From contig NZ_DLHQ01000025.1 of assembly GCF_002483305.1 (NCBI RefSeq), positions 35,189-99,188 of the forward strand: DNA of 64,000 bases, in the 5' to 3' direction. Numbering within the stretch: the first letter of the stretch is position 1; every line of letters begins with the position of its first letter. Under the pieces are notes generated by a model. It did no database searches, was not told the DNA's origin, and saw only the letters and a program-made list of their open reading frames with translations. Of this stretch, positions 25,733 through 33,838 are shown piece after piece. The position numbers and the translations under genes were made by a program. The DNA is from Brevundimonas sp. UBA7664 (GTDB lineage: Bacteria; Pseudomonadota; Alphaproteobacteria; Caulobacterales; Caulobacteraceae).

Positions 25733-26203
25733 TCAGGCCAGATCCTCGATGTCCTTCTCGGTCAGTTCGCCCGGGACGATCGTCACCGGCAGTTTGCGCC
25801 CGGTGAAGGCCGCGCCCTGTTTGACCACGGCCGAAACCAGCGGACCGGGCCCGCGCCCGCCGCCGCCCGCCGCGAGGACCAGAATCTTGATCTCGATATC
25901 CTCGCCGACGACCTTGCGGATGGCGTCCTGCGGCTCGCCGCGTTCGATCAACAGCACGGGCGTCTCGCCGGATCGTTCCGCCGCCTCCCCGGCCCATTTG
26001 TTCAGCGAGGCCTCGGCCTCAAGCCGGGTCTGGCGTTCGATCTCCTCGCGCACCCCGGCCCAGTGGGCGTCCGATGCCGCGGCCGGGATGACACGCAGCA
26101 GGGCGACCCGGCCGCCCGTCGAGCGGGCGCGACGCGACGCGTAGCGCAGCGCCGTCTCGAACTCCGGACTGTCGTCGACCACGACCAGAAATTTACGCGG
26201 CAT
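25733..26203 (-). CDS. Universal stress protein family (UspA-like)
   Basis: A 156-residue single Usp domain. It starts KFLVVVDDSPEFETALRYASRRA, the conserved Asp-containing first strand. VALLRVIPA follows, and the second half has IEIKILVLAAGGGGRGPGPLVSAV, a G-x2-G-x9-G-like ATP-loop variant. LPVTIVPGELTEKDIEDLA closes the protein. The altered loop (GGGGRG) may still bind nucleotide. The biological role cannot be assigned beyond the family. Confidence 0.88.
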   Translation of the reverse strand: MPRKFLVVVDDSPEFETALRYASRRARSTGGRVALLRVIPAAASDAHWAGVREEIERQTRLEAEASLNKWAGEAAERSGETPVLLIERGEPQDAIRKVVGEDIEIKILVLAAGGGGRGPGPLVSAVVKQGAAFTGRKLPVTIVPGELTEKDIEDLA

Positions 26204-26249
26204 CAGCCTCTCCCTTAGCCCCCGACGCTAGCAGAACGCGGGCGCGAGC

Positions 26250-26304
26250 GCGAAGCGCCAGGCCGCGCCGGGTCGAAAAGGCGAAGCCTTTTGACCGCGG
26301 CCCA
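26250..26304 (-). repeat. Dispersed hairpin repeat family B, copy 3
   Basis: CGCGAAGCGCCAGGC, CGCGCCGGGTCG, inner stem AAAAGGC-GAA-GCCTTTT, GACCGCGGCCC. Compared with copies 1 and 2 every position of the outer half of the inner stem has changed, yet pairing is complete. It lies with copy 4 downstream of gdhZ. Confidence 0.7.
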
Positions 26305-26310
26305 CCTGAT

Positions 26311-26358
26311 TGCCCGCGTCGGGTCGGGAGGTCCCGCAGGGCCGACGACCGCGGCCCC
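26311..26358 (-). repeat. Dispersed hairpin repeat family B, copy 4 (divergent)
   Basis: GCCCGCGTCGGGTCG, inner segment GGAGGTCCCGCAGGGCCG, ACGACCGCGGCCCC. The outer blocks match the family; the inner stem is imperfect. It ends 14 bp before the gdhZ stop codon, in tandem with copy 3. Confidence 0.55.
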
Positions 26359-26372
26359 ACAAGAAGGCCCCA

Positions 26373-29300
26373 TCAGCCTGCTGACGAGGCGATCTCACGG
26401 ACGACGCTGTTGGCGATGGTCAGCTTGGCGAAGGTCCAGCCCGCACCCGAGGCCTCGATCTCGTCGACCGAGGCGCGCACACCTTCGACCGTGTCCTGGC
26501 GCGGACCGATCCAGCTGTCCACGGCGGCCTCGGCCGTCGCCTCGCTGACCCCGACCGAGACGTCCGCGGCCTTGGCCACGGCCCGCGTCAGGGTGGCCTG
26601 TTCGGCCATCAGGTCCTCGATCAGGCGGCGCACCGCCAGCCGGTCGAAATGATCGGCCGAGGGCACATTGCCCGCCCCCGCCCGCAGCCGGTCGAAATCG
26701 AAGGCCGCGCCGACCTGGTGGTACAGCATGGCCATGGCCGGTTCGGGCCAGCCCGCCTGCCGCGACAGATCGCCGATGTCGGCCGTGGCGACCAGCGGGC
26801 GCAGCATGGCGAAGTCACGCGCCATGGCCTCCGGCACGCCGAGAGCGGTGAAGCTCTGGACCCGGCCTTCCAGCCGGTCCTGTTCGAAGCGGGACAGCAC
26901 CGTCCCGCCCGCCGCGCGCAGGGCGTCCGCCGCCGGCCGGTAGGCGGCCACCAGGGCGTCGACCGTGCAGCCCGGCCGCATGGCGCGGCGCGCCAGCCAG
27001 AAGGTCTGACGGCGCAGAACCGTGGCGATTTCCTGGTACAGCACCGTCTGGGCTTCCGCCGAAATCTTCAGGTCCAGGGCCGAGACCTGGTCCCAGGCCT
27101 GGTCGAGACGGAACACCTGCCGCGCTGTCTCGAACGCGATGACCAGGGCCGCCGTATCGCACCGCGCCGACAGGCGCAGACGCTCGGGGAAGGTCGGGCC
27201 GCACATGTTGACGATCTCGTTCGCCAATATGGTCGAGACGATCTCGCGGCGCAGGCGGTGACGCTGCATGTCCGCTTCGAACTTCGCCAGCGGGGCCGGG
27301 AAATAGCGCACCAGCGTCTGTTTGAAGAACGGGTCGTCCGGCGCCGTCGAGCCGACGATGTCGTCGAACAGCTCCAGCTTGGAATAGGCCGTCAGCACCG
27401 CCAGCTCCGGCCGGGTCAGGGCCTGGCCCGCCGCCTTGCGCTCGGCCAGTTTGCCGTCGTCGGGCAGGCCCTCGACCTTGCGGTCCAGCTTGCCCTTGGC
27501 CCCCAGCCACTGCATGAATCGCTGCTGGGCGTTGAGCGCGTCCGCGCCCTCCGCCTCCTGCAGCGACACCGCCAGCGTCTGGTCGTAGTTGTGCGCCAGC
27601 ACCTTGAGCCCGACCTCATCGGTCATCGAGGCCAGCAGGGCGTTACGATCGCCGGCCTTCAGCGCGCCCGAGGCGATGGCGGCGCCGGTCAGGATCTTGA
27701 TGTTGACCTCATGGTCGGAGCTGTCGACCCCCGCCGAGTTGTCGATGGCGTCGGTGTTGATCCGGCCGCCGGACTGGGCGAAGGCGATCCGACCCGCCTG
27801 CGTCAAGCCGAGGTTCGCGCCCTCGCCGATGACCTTGGCCCGGACCTCGCCGCCGTCGACGCGGATGGCGTCATTGGCCTTGTCGCCGACCTGGGCGTCG
27901 GTCTCGTTGGGCGCCTTCACATAGGTGCCGATACCGCCAAAATAGAGCAGTTCGGCCGGGGCCAGCAGGATGGCCTTCATCAGGGCGGCCGGGTCCAGCA
28001 CGTCCTCCTGGATGTCCAGCGCCGCCTTGATCTCGGGGCTCAGCTCGATCGATTTGGCTGAGCGCGGGAAGACGCCGCCGCCCTGTGAAATCTTCGACTT
28101 GTCGTAGTCCTGCCAGGACGAGCGCGGCAGTTTGAACATCCGGTCGCGCTCGGCCCAGCTGGAGGCCGGGTCGGGGTTCGGGTCGATGAAGATGTCGCGG
28201 TGGTCGAAGGCGGCGACCAGTCTGATCGCCTTCGACAGCAGCATGCCGTTGCCGAACACGTCGCCCGACATGTCGCCGACGCCGACCACGGTGAAGGGCT
28301 CGGTCTGGATGTCCTTGCCCATCTCGCGGAAGTGACGCTTGACCGCCTCCCAGGCGCCGCGGGCGGTGATGCCCATGACCTTGTGGTCGTAGCCGACCGA
28401 GCCGCCGGAGGCGAAGGCGTCGTCCAGCCAGAAGCCGTAGTCGGCCGAAATGCCGTTGGCGATGTCGGAGAAGGTCGCCGTGCCCTTGTCGGCGGCCACG
28501 ACCAGATAGGGATCGTCGCCTTCAAACCGGACCACGCCATTCGGATGGGTGACGGCGCCCGACCTGTCGATGTTGTCGGTGATGTCCAGCAGGCCGGAGA
28601 GGAAGGTCTTGTAGGCGCGGATGGCCTCGCCCTGCTGGGCGTCGCGGTCGCCCCCGGCGCGGACGATGGCCGCCAGATGTTTGGGGAAGAAGCCGCCCTT
28701 GGAGCCGACCGGCACGATGACGGCGTTCTTGACCTGCTGCGCCTTGACCAGACCCAGCACCTCGGTGCGGAAGTCGTCGCGGCGGTCGGACCAGCGCAGG
28801 CCGCCGCGGGCCACCGGTCCGAAGCGCAGGTGCACGCCCTCGATATGCGGCGCGCAGACGAAGATCTCTCGGAACGGCTTGGGCAGGGGCAGGTCGGCCA
28901 GTTCGCGCGAGGCGATCTTGATCGAGATATGCGGCTTGGGCGCCCCGTCGGCGCCGGTCTGATAGTAGTTGGTGCGCTTGATCGCCTGGACCAGCAGGAC
29001 CATCCGCCGCAAGGCGCGGTCGTGGTCGAGGCTCTTCACCTCCTGGAGCAGGGCGTTGATCTGCTCGACCAGCGCGGCCAGGGCGGGCGCCCGGCTGGCG
29101 GCGTCGCCGCCCGCCGCCGGATCGAATTTCGCCGCGAACAGGGCCAGCAGGCCCCGCGCCACGGCCGGATAGTCGCGCAGCGCCTCTTCCTGCACAGCCT
29201 GGCTGGGATCGAGACCGGTCTGCTGGCGGTAGCGCGCCAGCGTCCGCACCAGCGCCGCCTCGCGCCAGTCGACGCCCAGTTCCAGCACCAGCCGGTTGAA

Positions 29301-31238
29301 GCCGTCGCTTTCGGTCCGCCCGGTCCAGACCGCCGAGAAGGCGGCCTCGAACGGCCCCTTCACATCGCTGAACTCCAGGCCACCGCCGCGCGGGTCCTCC
29401 AGCAGGAATTCATGCACATGGATCTCGGAGTCGCCCGCGGGACACAGAGCGTGGCCCCATTCCTCGAGCGTCTTGAGTCCCATGTCGGCCAGGATCGGGA
29501 GCACGTCCGACAGCGGCACGGCGCCGCCGCGGTGATAGAGTTTGAAGCGGAAATTCAGCGGGCCGTCGCCCGCGGCGCGGAAGGCGCGAACCGCCACCGG
29601 CTCGCCGCCGTCGTTGACCCCCGAGTCGTTCAGGACATCGACGGCCTGAAGGTCGCGCACGGCCTCCATCGCATCATAGCGATCCCGATAGCCGGCCCCG
29701 AAGGCCTGGGCCCAGCGCGCGCTCAACGGTCCGACGACGACATCGTCCACATCGGCCTCGCGCAGGGCGCTCTCGAAACGGTCGATCCAGCTGCGGCCGG
29801 CCTCGGCGATTTCCGCGTCGAGGGCCGCCTGATCCGGACACGGATGATCTCCCGGGGTGACGCCGATGATGTAGTGGATGCGCACCAGCGGCTGGTCCGA
29901 CAGCTGCGGATACCAGGCCGACAGACGGCCGCCCCAGGCCCGGGCCAGGATCTTGCCGATCCGTTCACGGACCGAGGCGTCGAACCGCTCCCGGGGGATG
30001 AAGGCCAGAACCGAGACGAACCGGTCGAACGGATCCTTGCGGGTGAAGGTCTTGATGCGCGGCCGGTCGTGCAGGTGCAGGATGCCCAGCGCGATCTCGA
30101 GCAGCTCGTTCTCGCTGACCTGGAAGAGTTCGTCGCGCGGGTAGTTCTCGAGAATGTTCTTGAGGCGCTTCTCGCTGTGGCTGCCGGCCGTCTTGCCGGC
30201 GCGGGTCAGGGCGTTGGCGACCTTGCGGCGGACCAGCGGCACCTGGGTTGCCGTCTTGTCATAGGCCTCGGCGGTGAACAGGCCGACGAACCGGGTCTCG
30301 CCCGAGGGGCGACCGTCCGGTCCGAACCGCTTGACCCCGATATAGTCCATATAGGCGCGCCGGTGGACGCGGGAGCGGACATTGGCCTTGGCCACAGTGA
30401 CCGGTTCGGACAGGTCCAGCTGCTTCTTCATCGACCGGGTCAGCACCGCCGGCTCATTGGCGCGGCGCAGGACGGTCCGTTCCGGATCCGCCAGCACGCC
30501 CAGGCCGACGCCCGACTGCGACAGGGGCGCCTCGGCCTCATAGCCGCCGTCCTTGCTTCGCGGATAGTCGTAGTCGCGGGCGCCGAGGAAGACGAAATGA
30601 TCGGCCTGCAGCCACTGGAGAAAAGCCAGATTCTCGGCCAGGACTCCTGGATCCACGCCGCGCGGCGTCGCTTCCAGATGGGTGATCGAGCGCGCCATCA
30701 GGGCGTTCATGGCGGCGTGGTCGGCGACCGCGTCGCGCACATCGGCCATGGTCTGGGCCAGGCCCTCGCCGAGGGCGTCGCGACGTTCCTGGGGCACGGG
30801 GTCGATGACGACGACGATCAGCGAGACCCGCCGGCCTGCGATCTCAACGATCGGATGGTACATCGAACGGACGGTGACCCCGGCCTCGGCCAGTTCGCCC
30901 ATGACGCTGTCGACGAGGAACGGCCGGTCGTCCTGGACGATGCCGATGCTGTCAAAGCCGGCGGGGCGGCCGTCGGCGCCGGTCAGCGGGCTGATGGTGA
31001 TGCGGGCGGCCTCGCCGGGCTTGCGCTCGCCCGCCAGCTTCCAGACGGCGGCCAGCAGGGCGCCCAGGTCCGCGCCGCTCAGCTCGGGCGTCTCGTCGGC
31101 GGCGTAGTCGTCCCAGGCCTGGGCCAGGTAGGATCGGGCGTCGGGCCCGGGCGGTCCGCCGATGGCGGTCGCGAAGCTGGCTTCCAGCGCCTCCAGGGGG
31201 ATCGCCTGAGGGTGCGAGGGTGCCGTTTCGCCGGACAT
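26373..31238 (-). CDS. gdhZ: NAD-specific glutamate dehydrogenase (large, GdhZ type)
   Basis: A 1621-residue enzyme of the about 180-kDa class that oxidises glutamate to 2-oxoglutarate and ammonia. The long N-terminal region (to about residue 750) carries ACT-like regulatory domains (for example FLVDSVMGELAEAGVTVRSMYHPI). The catalytic core shows GPVARGGLRWSDRRDDFRTEVLGLVKAQ and VKNAVIVPVGSKGGFFPK with the substrate-binding lysines. The nucleotide-binding part includes VVGVGDMSGDVFGNGMLLS. In Caulobacter the homologue GdhZ links glutamate catabolism to cell division. Monocistronic; two family B hairpins follow its stop. Confidence 0.97.
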   Translation of the reverse strand: MSGETAPSHPQAIPLEALEASFATAIGGPPGPDARSYLAQAWDDYAADETPELSGADLGALLAAVWKLAGERKPGEAARITISPLTGADGRPAGFDSIGIVQDDRPFLVDSVMGELAEAGVTVRSMYHPIVEIAGRRVSLIVVVIDPVPQERRDALGEGLAQTMADVRDAVADHAAMNALMARSITHLEATPRGVDPGVLAENLAFLQWLQADHFVFLGARDYDYPRSKDGGYEAEAPLSQSGVGLGVLADPERTVLRRANEPAVLTRSMKKQLDLSEPVTVAKANVRSRVHRRAYMDYIGVKRFGPDGRPSGETRFVGLFTAEAYDKTATQVPLVRRKVANALTRAGKTAGSHSEKRLKNILENYPRDELFQVSENELLEIALGILHLHDRPRIKTFTRKDPFDRFVSVLAFIPRERFDASVRERIGKILARAWGGRLSAWYPQLSDQPLVRIHYIIGVTPGDHPCPDQAALDAEIAEAGRSWIDRFESALREADVDDVVVGPLSARWAQAFGAGYRDRYDAMEAVRDLQAVDVLNDSGVNDGGEPVAVRAFRAAGDGPLNFRFKLYHRGGAVPLSDVLPILADMGLKTLEEWGHALCPAGDSEIHVHEFLLEDPRGGGLEFSDVKGPFEAAFSAVWTGRTESDGFNRLVLELGVDWREAALVRTLARYRQQTGLDPSQAVQEEALRDYPAVARGLLALFAAKFDPAAGGDAASRAPALAALVEQINALLQEVKSLDHDRALRRMVLLVQAIKRTNYYQTGADGAPKPHISIKIASRELADLPLPKPFREIFVCAPHIEGVHLRFGPVARGGLRWSDRRDDFRTEVLGLVKAQQVKNAVIVPVGSKGGFFPKHLAAIVRAGGDRDAQQGEAIRAYKTFLSGLLDITDNIDRSGAVTHPNGVVRFEGDDPYLVVAADKGTATFSDIANGISADYGFWLDDAFASGGSVGYDHKVMGITARGAWEAVKRHFREMGKDIQTEPFTVVGVGDMSGDVFGNGMLLSKAIRLVAAFDHRDIFIDPNPDPASSWAERDRMFKLPRSSWQDYDKSKISQGGGVFPRSAKSIELSPEIKAALDIQEDVLDPAALMKAILLAPAELLYFGGIGTYVKAPNETDAQVGDKANDAIRVDGGEVRAKVIGEGANLGLTQAGRIAFAQSGGRINTDAIDNSAGVDSSDHEVNIKILTGAAIASGALKAGDRNALLASMTDEVGLKVLAHNYDQTLAVSLQEAEGADALNAQQRFMQWLGAKGKLDRKVEGLPDDGKLAERKAAGQALTRPELAVLTAYSKLELFDDIVGSTAPDDPFFKQTLVRYFPAPLAKFEADMQRHRLRREIVSTILANEIVNMCGPTFPERLRLSARCDTAALVIAFETARQVFRLDQAWDQVSALDLKISAEAQTVLYQEIATVLRRQTFWLARRAMRPGCTVDALVAAYRPAADALRAAGGTVLSRFEQDRLEGRVQSFTALGVPEAMARDFAMLRPLVATADIGDLSRQAGWPEPAMAMLYHQVGAAFDFDRLRAGAGNVPSADHFDRLAVRRLIEDLMAEQATLTRAVAKAADVSVGVSEATAEAAVDSWIGPRQDTVEGVRASVDEIEASGAGWTFAKLTIANSVVREIASSAG

Positions 31239-31375
31239 GGACAGAACTCTTGAGGACGCGGCCTCGTCAACGGGCCGCCGGAGATGGGGTCAGACTAGGC
31301 CGCTTTGCCGCCCGGGCAAGCCGTCCGCGTCGAACGGCGCCTGACTAGGCCAGGCAGGCGGGCTCGGGAACCCCC

Positions 31376-31412
31376 AAAACGACAGCGCCGGCCCCGTTTC
31401 CGGAGCCGGCGC
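31376..31412 (-). terminator. Rho-independent terminator of the outer-membrane protein gene
   Basis: On the minus strand a 12-bp stem GCGCCGGCTCCG/CGGGGCCGGCGC (one G-T pair) with loop GAAA is followed by TGTCGTTTTG. It starts about 30 nt past the stop of the gene at 31444-32283 and separates it from gdhZ. Confidence 0.75.
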
Positions 31413-31443
31413 CGCGCCGGTCAGTTATCCGCGAAGCGGGGAG

Positions 31444-32283
31444 TTAGAACCGGACGTTCATGCCCAGCCGCAGGGCATGCAGCTCCATCGCGTCATTGCT
31501 GCGGGCCAGATCGGTGCCGGCGGTGTTCGGCGGCAGGATGAAGGGATTGGTCGGCCCCGCCGCCCCCGGACCAACACGGACGACGTAGTCGCCGGGCTCC
31601 AGGTCCGTGTACAGGTATTCGCCCGTCAGGCTCAGGTTCGGAGCCAGCCGCCATTCGACTCCGGCGCCCAGCTGGTAGCCGTCGGCCTCGTCGTCATTGA
31701 CCGTTTCGGTGAAGCTGTTGAGGCCATTGGTGGTGCGGAACCTGTTGTCGATCTTGGCGCGGGCGACGCCTCCGGTGACGTAGTAGAGGGCCGGTCCGGC
31801 AGCGAAGCCGGCGCGCAGCCGCAGGGCCGCCATGGATTCGAGGTCGCGCGAGAACTGATAGGCCGCCGGCGTGGTGCTGAACGAAGTCACGGCGTCGTCG
31901 ACGTCCGATACGCCATATTCGCCGACCGCGCCGACCACGAAGGAGCCGAACTGCATGTCGTAGCCGACGCGCACGGTGGCCTCGACACCGGTCGTGTCGG
32001 AATCACAGCCGGCCGCCGCGTTGTTGTTCAGGGCAGCGCCGTCGCAGGAACCGGGGCTGAAGGCGCTGTTGGTCGTGCCGTTCAGGACCACCGTGTCATC
32101 GAACTCACCGTCGAAATCGCGGTCGAACACCAGGCGTTCGTCGGAGTCCTCGCTGTTATCGATCACGCCGCCATAGACGCCGATGTAGGGGCCGCTCCAG
32201 TCGGGCGCGGATTGGGCGAGGGCGGGGGCGGCCACGCCGGCCAGCAGAAGCGTCAGGGACGCGGCGGAAATCGTCTTTATCAT
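31444..32283 (-). CDS. Outer membrane beta-barrel protein
   Basis: A 279-residue exported protein. Signal peptide MIKTISAASLTLLLAGVAAP, cleavage near ALAQS. The mature protein begins DWSGPYIGVYGGVI, which matches the opaque-protein/OmpA-like barrel start. It alternates beta strands (VGYDMQFGSFVVGAVGEYGVSD, LRLRAGFAAGPALYYVTGGVA, GYQLGAGVEWRLAPNLSLTGEYLYTDL) and ends in aromatic Phe (LGMNVRF), the BAM recognition signal. An extracellular loop contains one cysteine pair (CDGAAL...GCDSDT). The ligand or role is unknown. Confidence 0.85.
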   Translation of the reverse strand: MIKTISAASLTLLLAGVAAPALAQSAPDWSGPYIGVYGGVIDNSEDSDERLVFDRDFDGEFDDTVVLNGTTNSAFSPGSCDGAALNNNAAAGCDSDTTGVEATVRVGYDMQFGSFVVGAVGEYGVSDVDDAVTSFSTTPAAYQFSRDLESMAALRLRAGFAAGPALYYVTGGVARAKIDNRFRTTNGLNSFTETVNDDEADGYQLGAGVEWRLAPNLSLTGEYLYTDLEPGDYVVRVGPGAAGPTNPFILPPNTAGTDLARSNDAMELHALRLGMNVRF

Positions 32284-32609
32284 CAGGACTTACCTTTTGA
32301 GCTTTGCGCGGGACACCCGCGGTTCGCCCTTCCGCCGCCGCTAACGCGACCTGTCCGCCGCCTGTTCCCGCCGCCGGGCGCAAATCCATCCGCAGGGACC
32401 CCTCTGTGGCGCTGAAAGCGCAGACGCTGATTGCGGAAACGACAAGGCCGCCGAACTTGCGTTCGGCGGCCTGCTTCGGATCGGCGCCGGGGAGGGGGGA
32501 GGGTTGGCGCCGATCTGTTCCGCCGCGGCCTTTGGGGGGAGGGGAGGGGCCGCGGTGACAAGTGTGAAATAGGCGCCGCTTGTGGCCAATCAAGGGCGCC
32601 CGAACCGCC
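32284..32609. other. Intergenic region between the AI-2E transporter and the barrel gene
   Basis: A 326-bp gap on a minus-strand run. It contains the strong hairpin at 32446-32471 (listed separately) and, at about 32486-32555, a purine-rich/GC-rich tract (GGGGAGGGGGGAGG and GGGGGGAGGGGAGGGG). No convincing gene was seen. It must hold the promoter of the barrel gene. Confidence 0.6.
32446..32471 (-). terminator. Probable terminator downstream of the AI-2E transporter gene
   Basis: Perfect 11-bp stem GGCCGCCGAAC/GTTCGGCGGCC with a 4-nt loop; on the minus strand it is followed by TTGTCGTTTCC. The trailer resembles that of the terminator at 31376 (TGTCGTTTT). It lies about 140 nt past the stop at 32610. 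Confidence 0.6.
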
Positions 32610-33746
32610 TCAAACGGCCTTTGACTGCGGCGGGTTGACGCGGCCCCGTCGGGGCCCGGGCGCCGCGGTTTCGTCATCGTCCGCATAGGGCTCTCCATCG
32701 CCCGACAGCAGGATGGCCATCCAGCGCGAGCCCTTGAACTCCGCCAGCACGGCCATGGCCATGACCGCCAGCGGCGTCGACAGGAACATGCCCACCACGC
32801 CCCACAGCTGGCCCCACAAGGCCAGCGACAACAGCACCACCACCGGATCGATGTTCTGGTTGTCGCCCTGCATGCGCGGCTGGATCATATTGCCGCTGAT
32901 GAACAGGATGGTCTGCAGGCCGACCAGCAGGATCGCGGCGGGCCAGTAGCTCTCGAACTGGACCAGGGCGAACAGCGGCGGGGCCAGACCCGCCACGGCG
33001 CCGCCCAGGACCGGGATGAATCCGACCACGAAGATGACGAAGGTCCAGAACTCGGCGTTCTGGAGCCCCACGGCCCGCATCAGCAGCCAGGCGGCGGCGC
33101 AGATCATCGCGCCGGTGACCGTCTGGACCCAGAGATAACCCTCCACTCCGCCGCGCACGCGATCGAACACGCCCATCGCCTCGGACCGCGAGGCGCGGCC
33201 GGGGAACAGACCGACGATCTTGCGGCGGAACCCGGTCTGGGCCGCCAGCAGGAAGCCGAGATAGACCAGGACGAAGAAGGACCCCGACAGCACTCCCGAC
33301 GCCTGACTCGCCGCCATCGTCAGATAGGCCCGGATGTCGAGCTGGGCGATCAGCTGGGTCGCGGTCGGCGCCGTCTCGACGCCGAACAGGCGCGAAACGT
33401 CGAACAGGATCTGGTCGATGCGCGGACCGATCCCGGTCGAAACCCCTGAAGCCTCGCTGAAGAAGTTGAGGGCTCCGTTGGTGATGATGGCGATCGAGGC
33501 GAAAAAGCCCATGATCACCACCAGCAGGGCGGCGACCCCGGCCCAGCGGCCGGGCACGGGCGTGCGGTTCTCGATCCCCCGTTTCACCCCGTCGATCATG
33601 ATCATCAGAAAGATGGCCATGGCCAGCGGCGTCAGTATGCCCCTGAGCCAGTACAGCGCCGCGCCGCCTGCGACGACGGCGATCAGCACGAGGGCGTTGC
33701 GCGAGACGGTGGACGTCGGGACGGAGATGGGGGGTTTCATCGGCAT
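32610..33746 (-). CDS. AI-2E family transporter (PerM/YdiK type)
   Basis: A 378-residue polytopic membrane protein with about seven or eight membrane segments. The N-terminal pair (ALVLIAVVAGGAALYWLRGILTPLAMAIFLMIMIDG) and the C-terminal re-entrant region (FVVGFIPVLGGAVAGLAPPLFALVQF, GNMIQPRMQGDNQNIDPVVVLLSLALWGQLWGVVGMFLSTPL) match the family; P-R-x-x-x-(x)-N-x-x-P-V is diagnostic. Members include autoinducer-2 exporters and sodium/proton antiporters, so the substrate is not assignable. The cytoplasmic tail is Arg/Pro rich. Confidence 0.9.
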   Translation of the reverse strand: MPMKPPISVPTSTVSRNALVLIAVVAGGAALYWLRGILTPLAMAIFLMIMIDGVKRGIENRTPVPGRWAGVAALLVVIMGFFASIAIITNGALNFFSEASGVSTGIGPRIDQILFDVSRLFGVETAPTATQLIAQLDIRAYLTMAASQASGVLSGSFFVLVYLGFLLAAQTGFRRKIVGLFPGRASRSEAMGVFDRVRGGVEGYLWVQTVTGAMICAAAWLLMRAVGLQNAEFWTFVIFVVGFIPVLGGAVAGLAPPLFALVQFESYWPAAILLVGLQTILFISGNMIQPRMQGDNQNIDPVVVLLSLALWGQLWGVVGMFLSTPLAVMAMAVLAEFKGSRWMAILLSGDGEPYADDDETAAPGPRRGRVNPPQSKAV

Positions 33747-33838
33747 ATGGTCAAGGTCCAGGCGGTCGGCGTCAATCCGGCCTTGAACCGGGATCGCCGC
33801 CGGTAGAGCATGAGCGCCGCCCCCCGCCCGGAGTTCCC

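Noticed and set aside
28200..31253. Open frame of 1017 codons on the plus strand opposite gdhZ
   Set aside because: It is antisense to an unmistakable glutamate dehydrogenase. Its translation is low in complexity (Gly/Arg/Ala/Gln rich) with no family motif, as expected from codon bias in GC-rich DNA.
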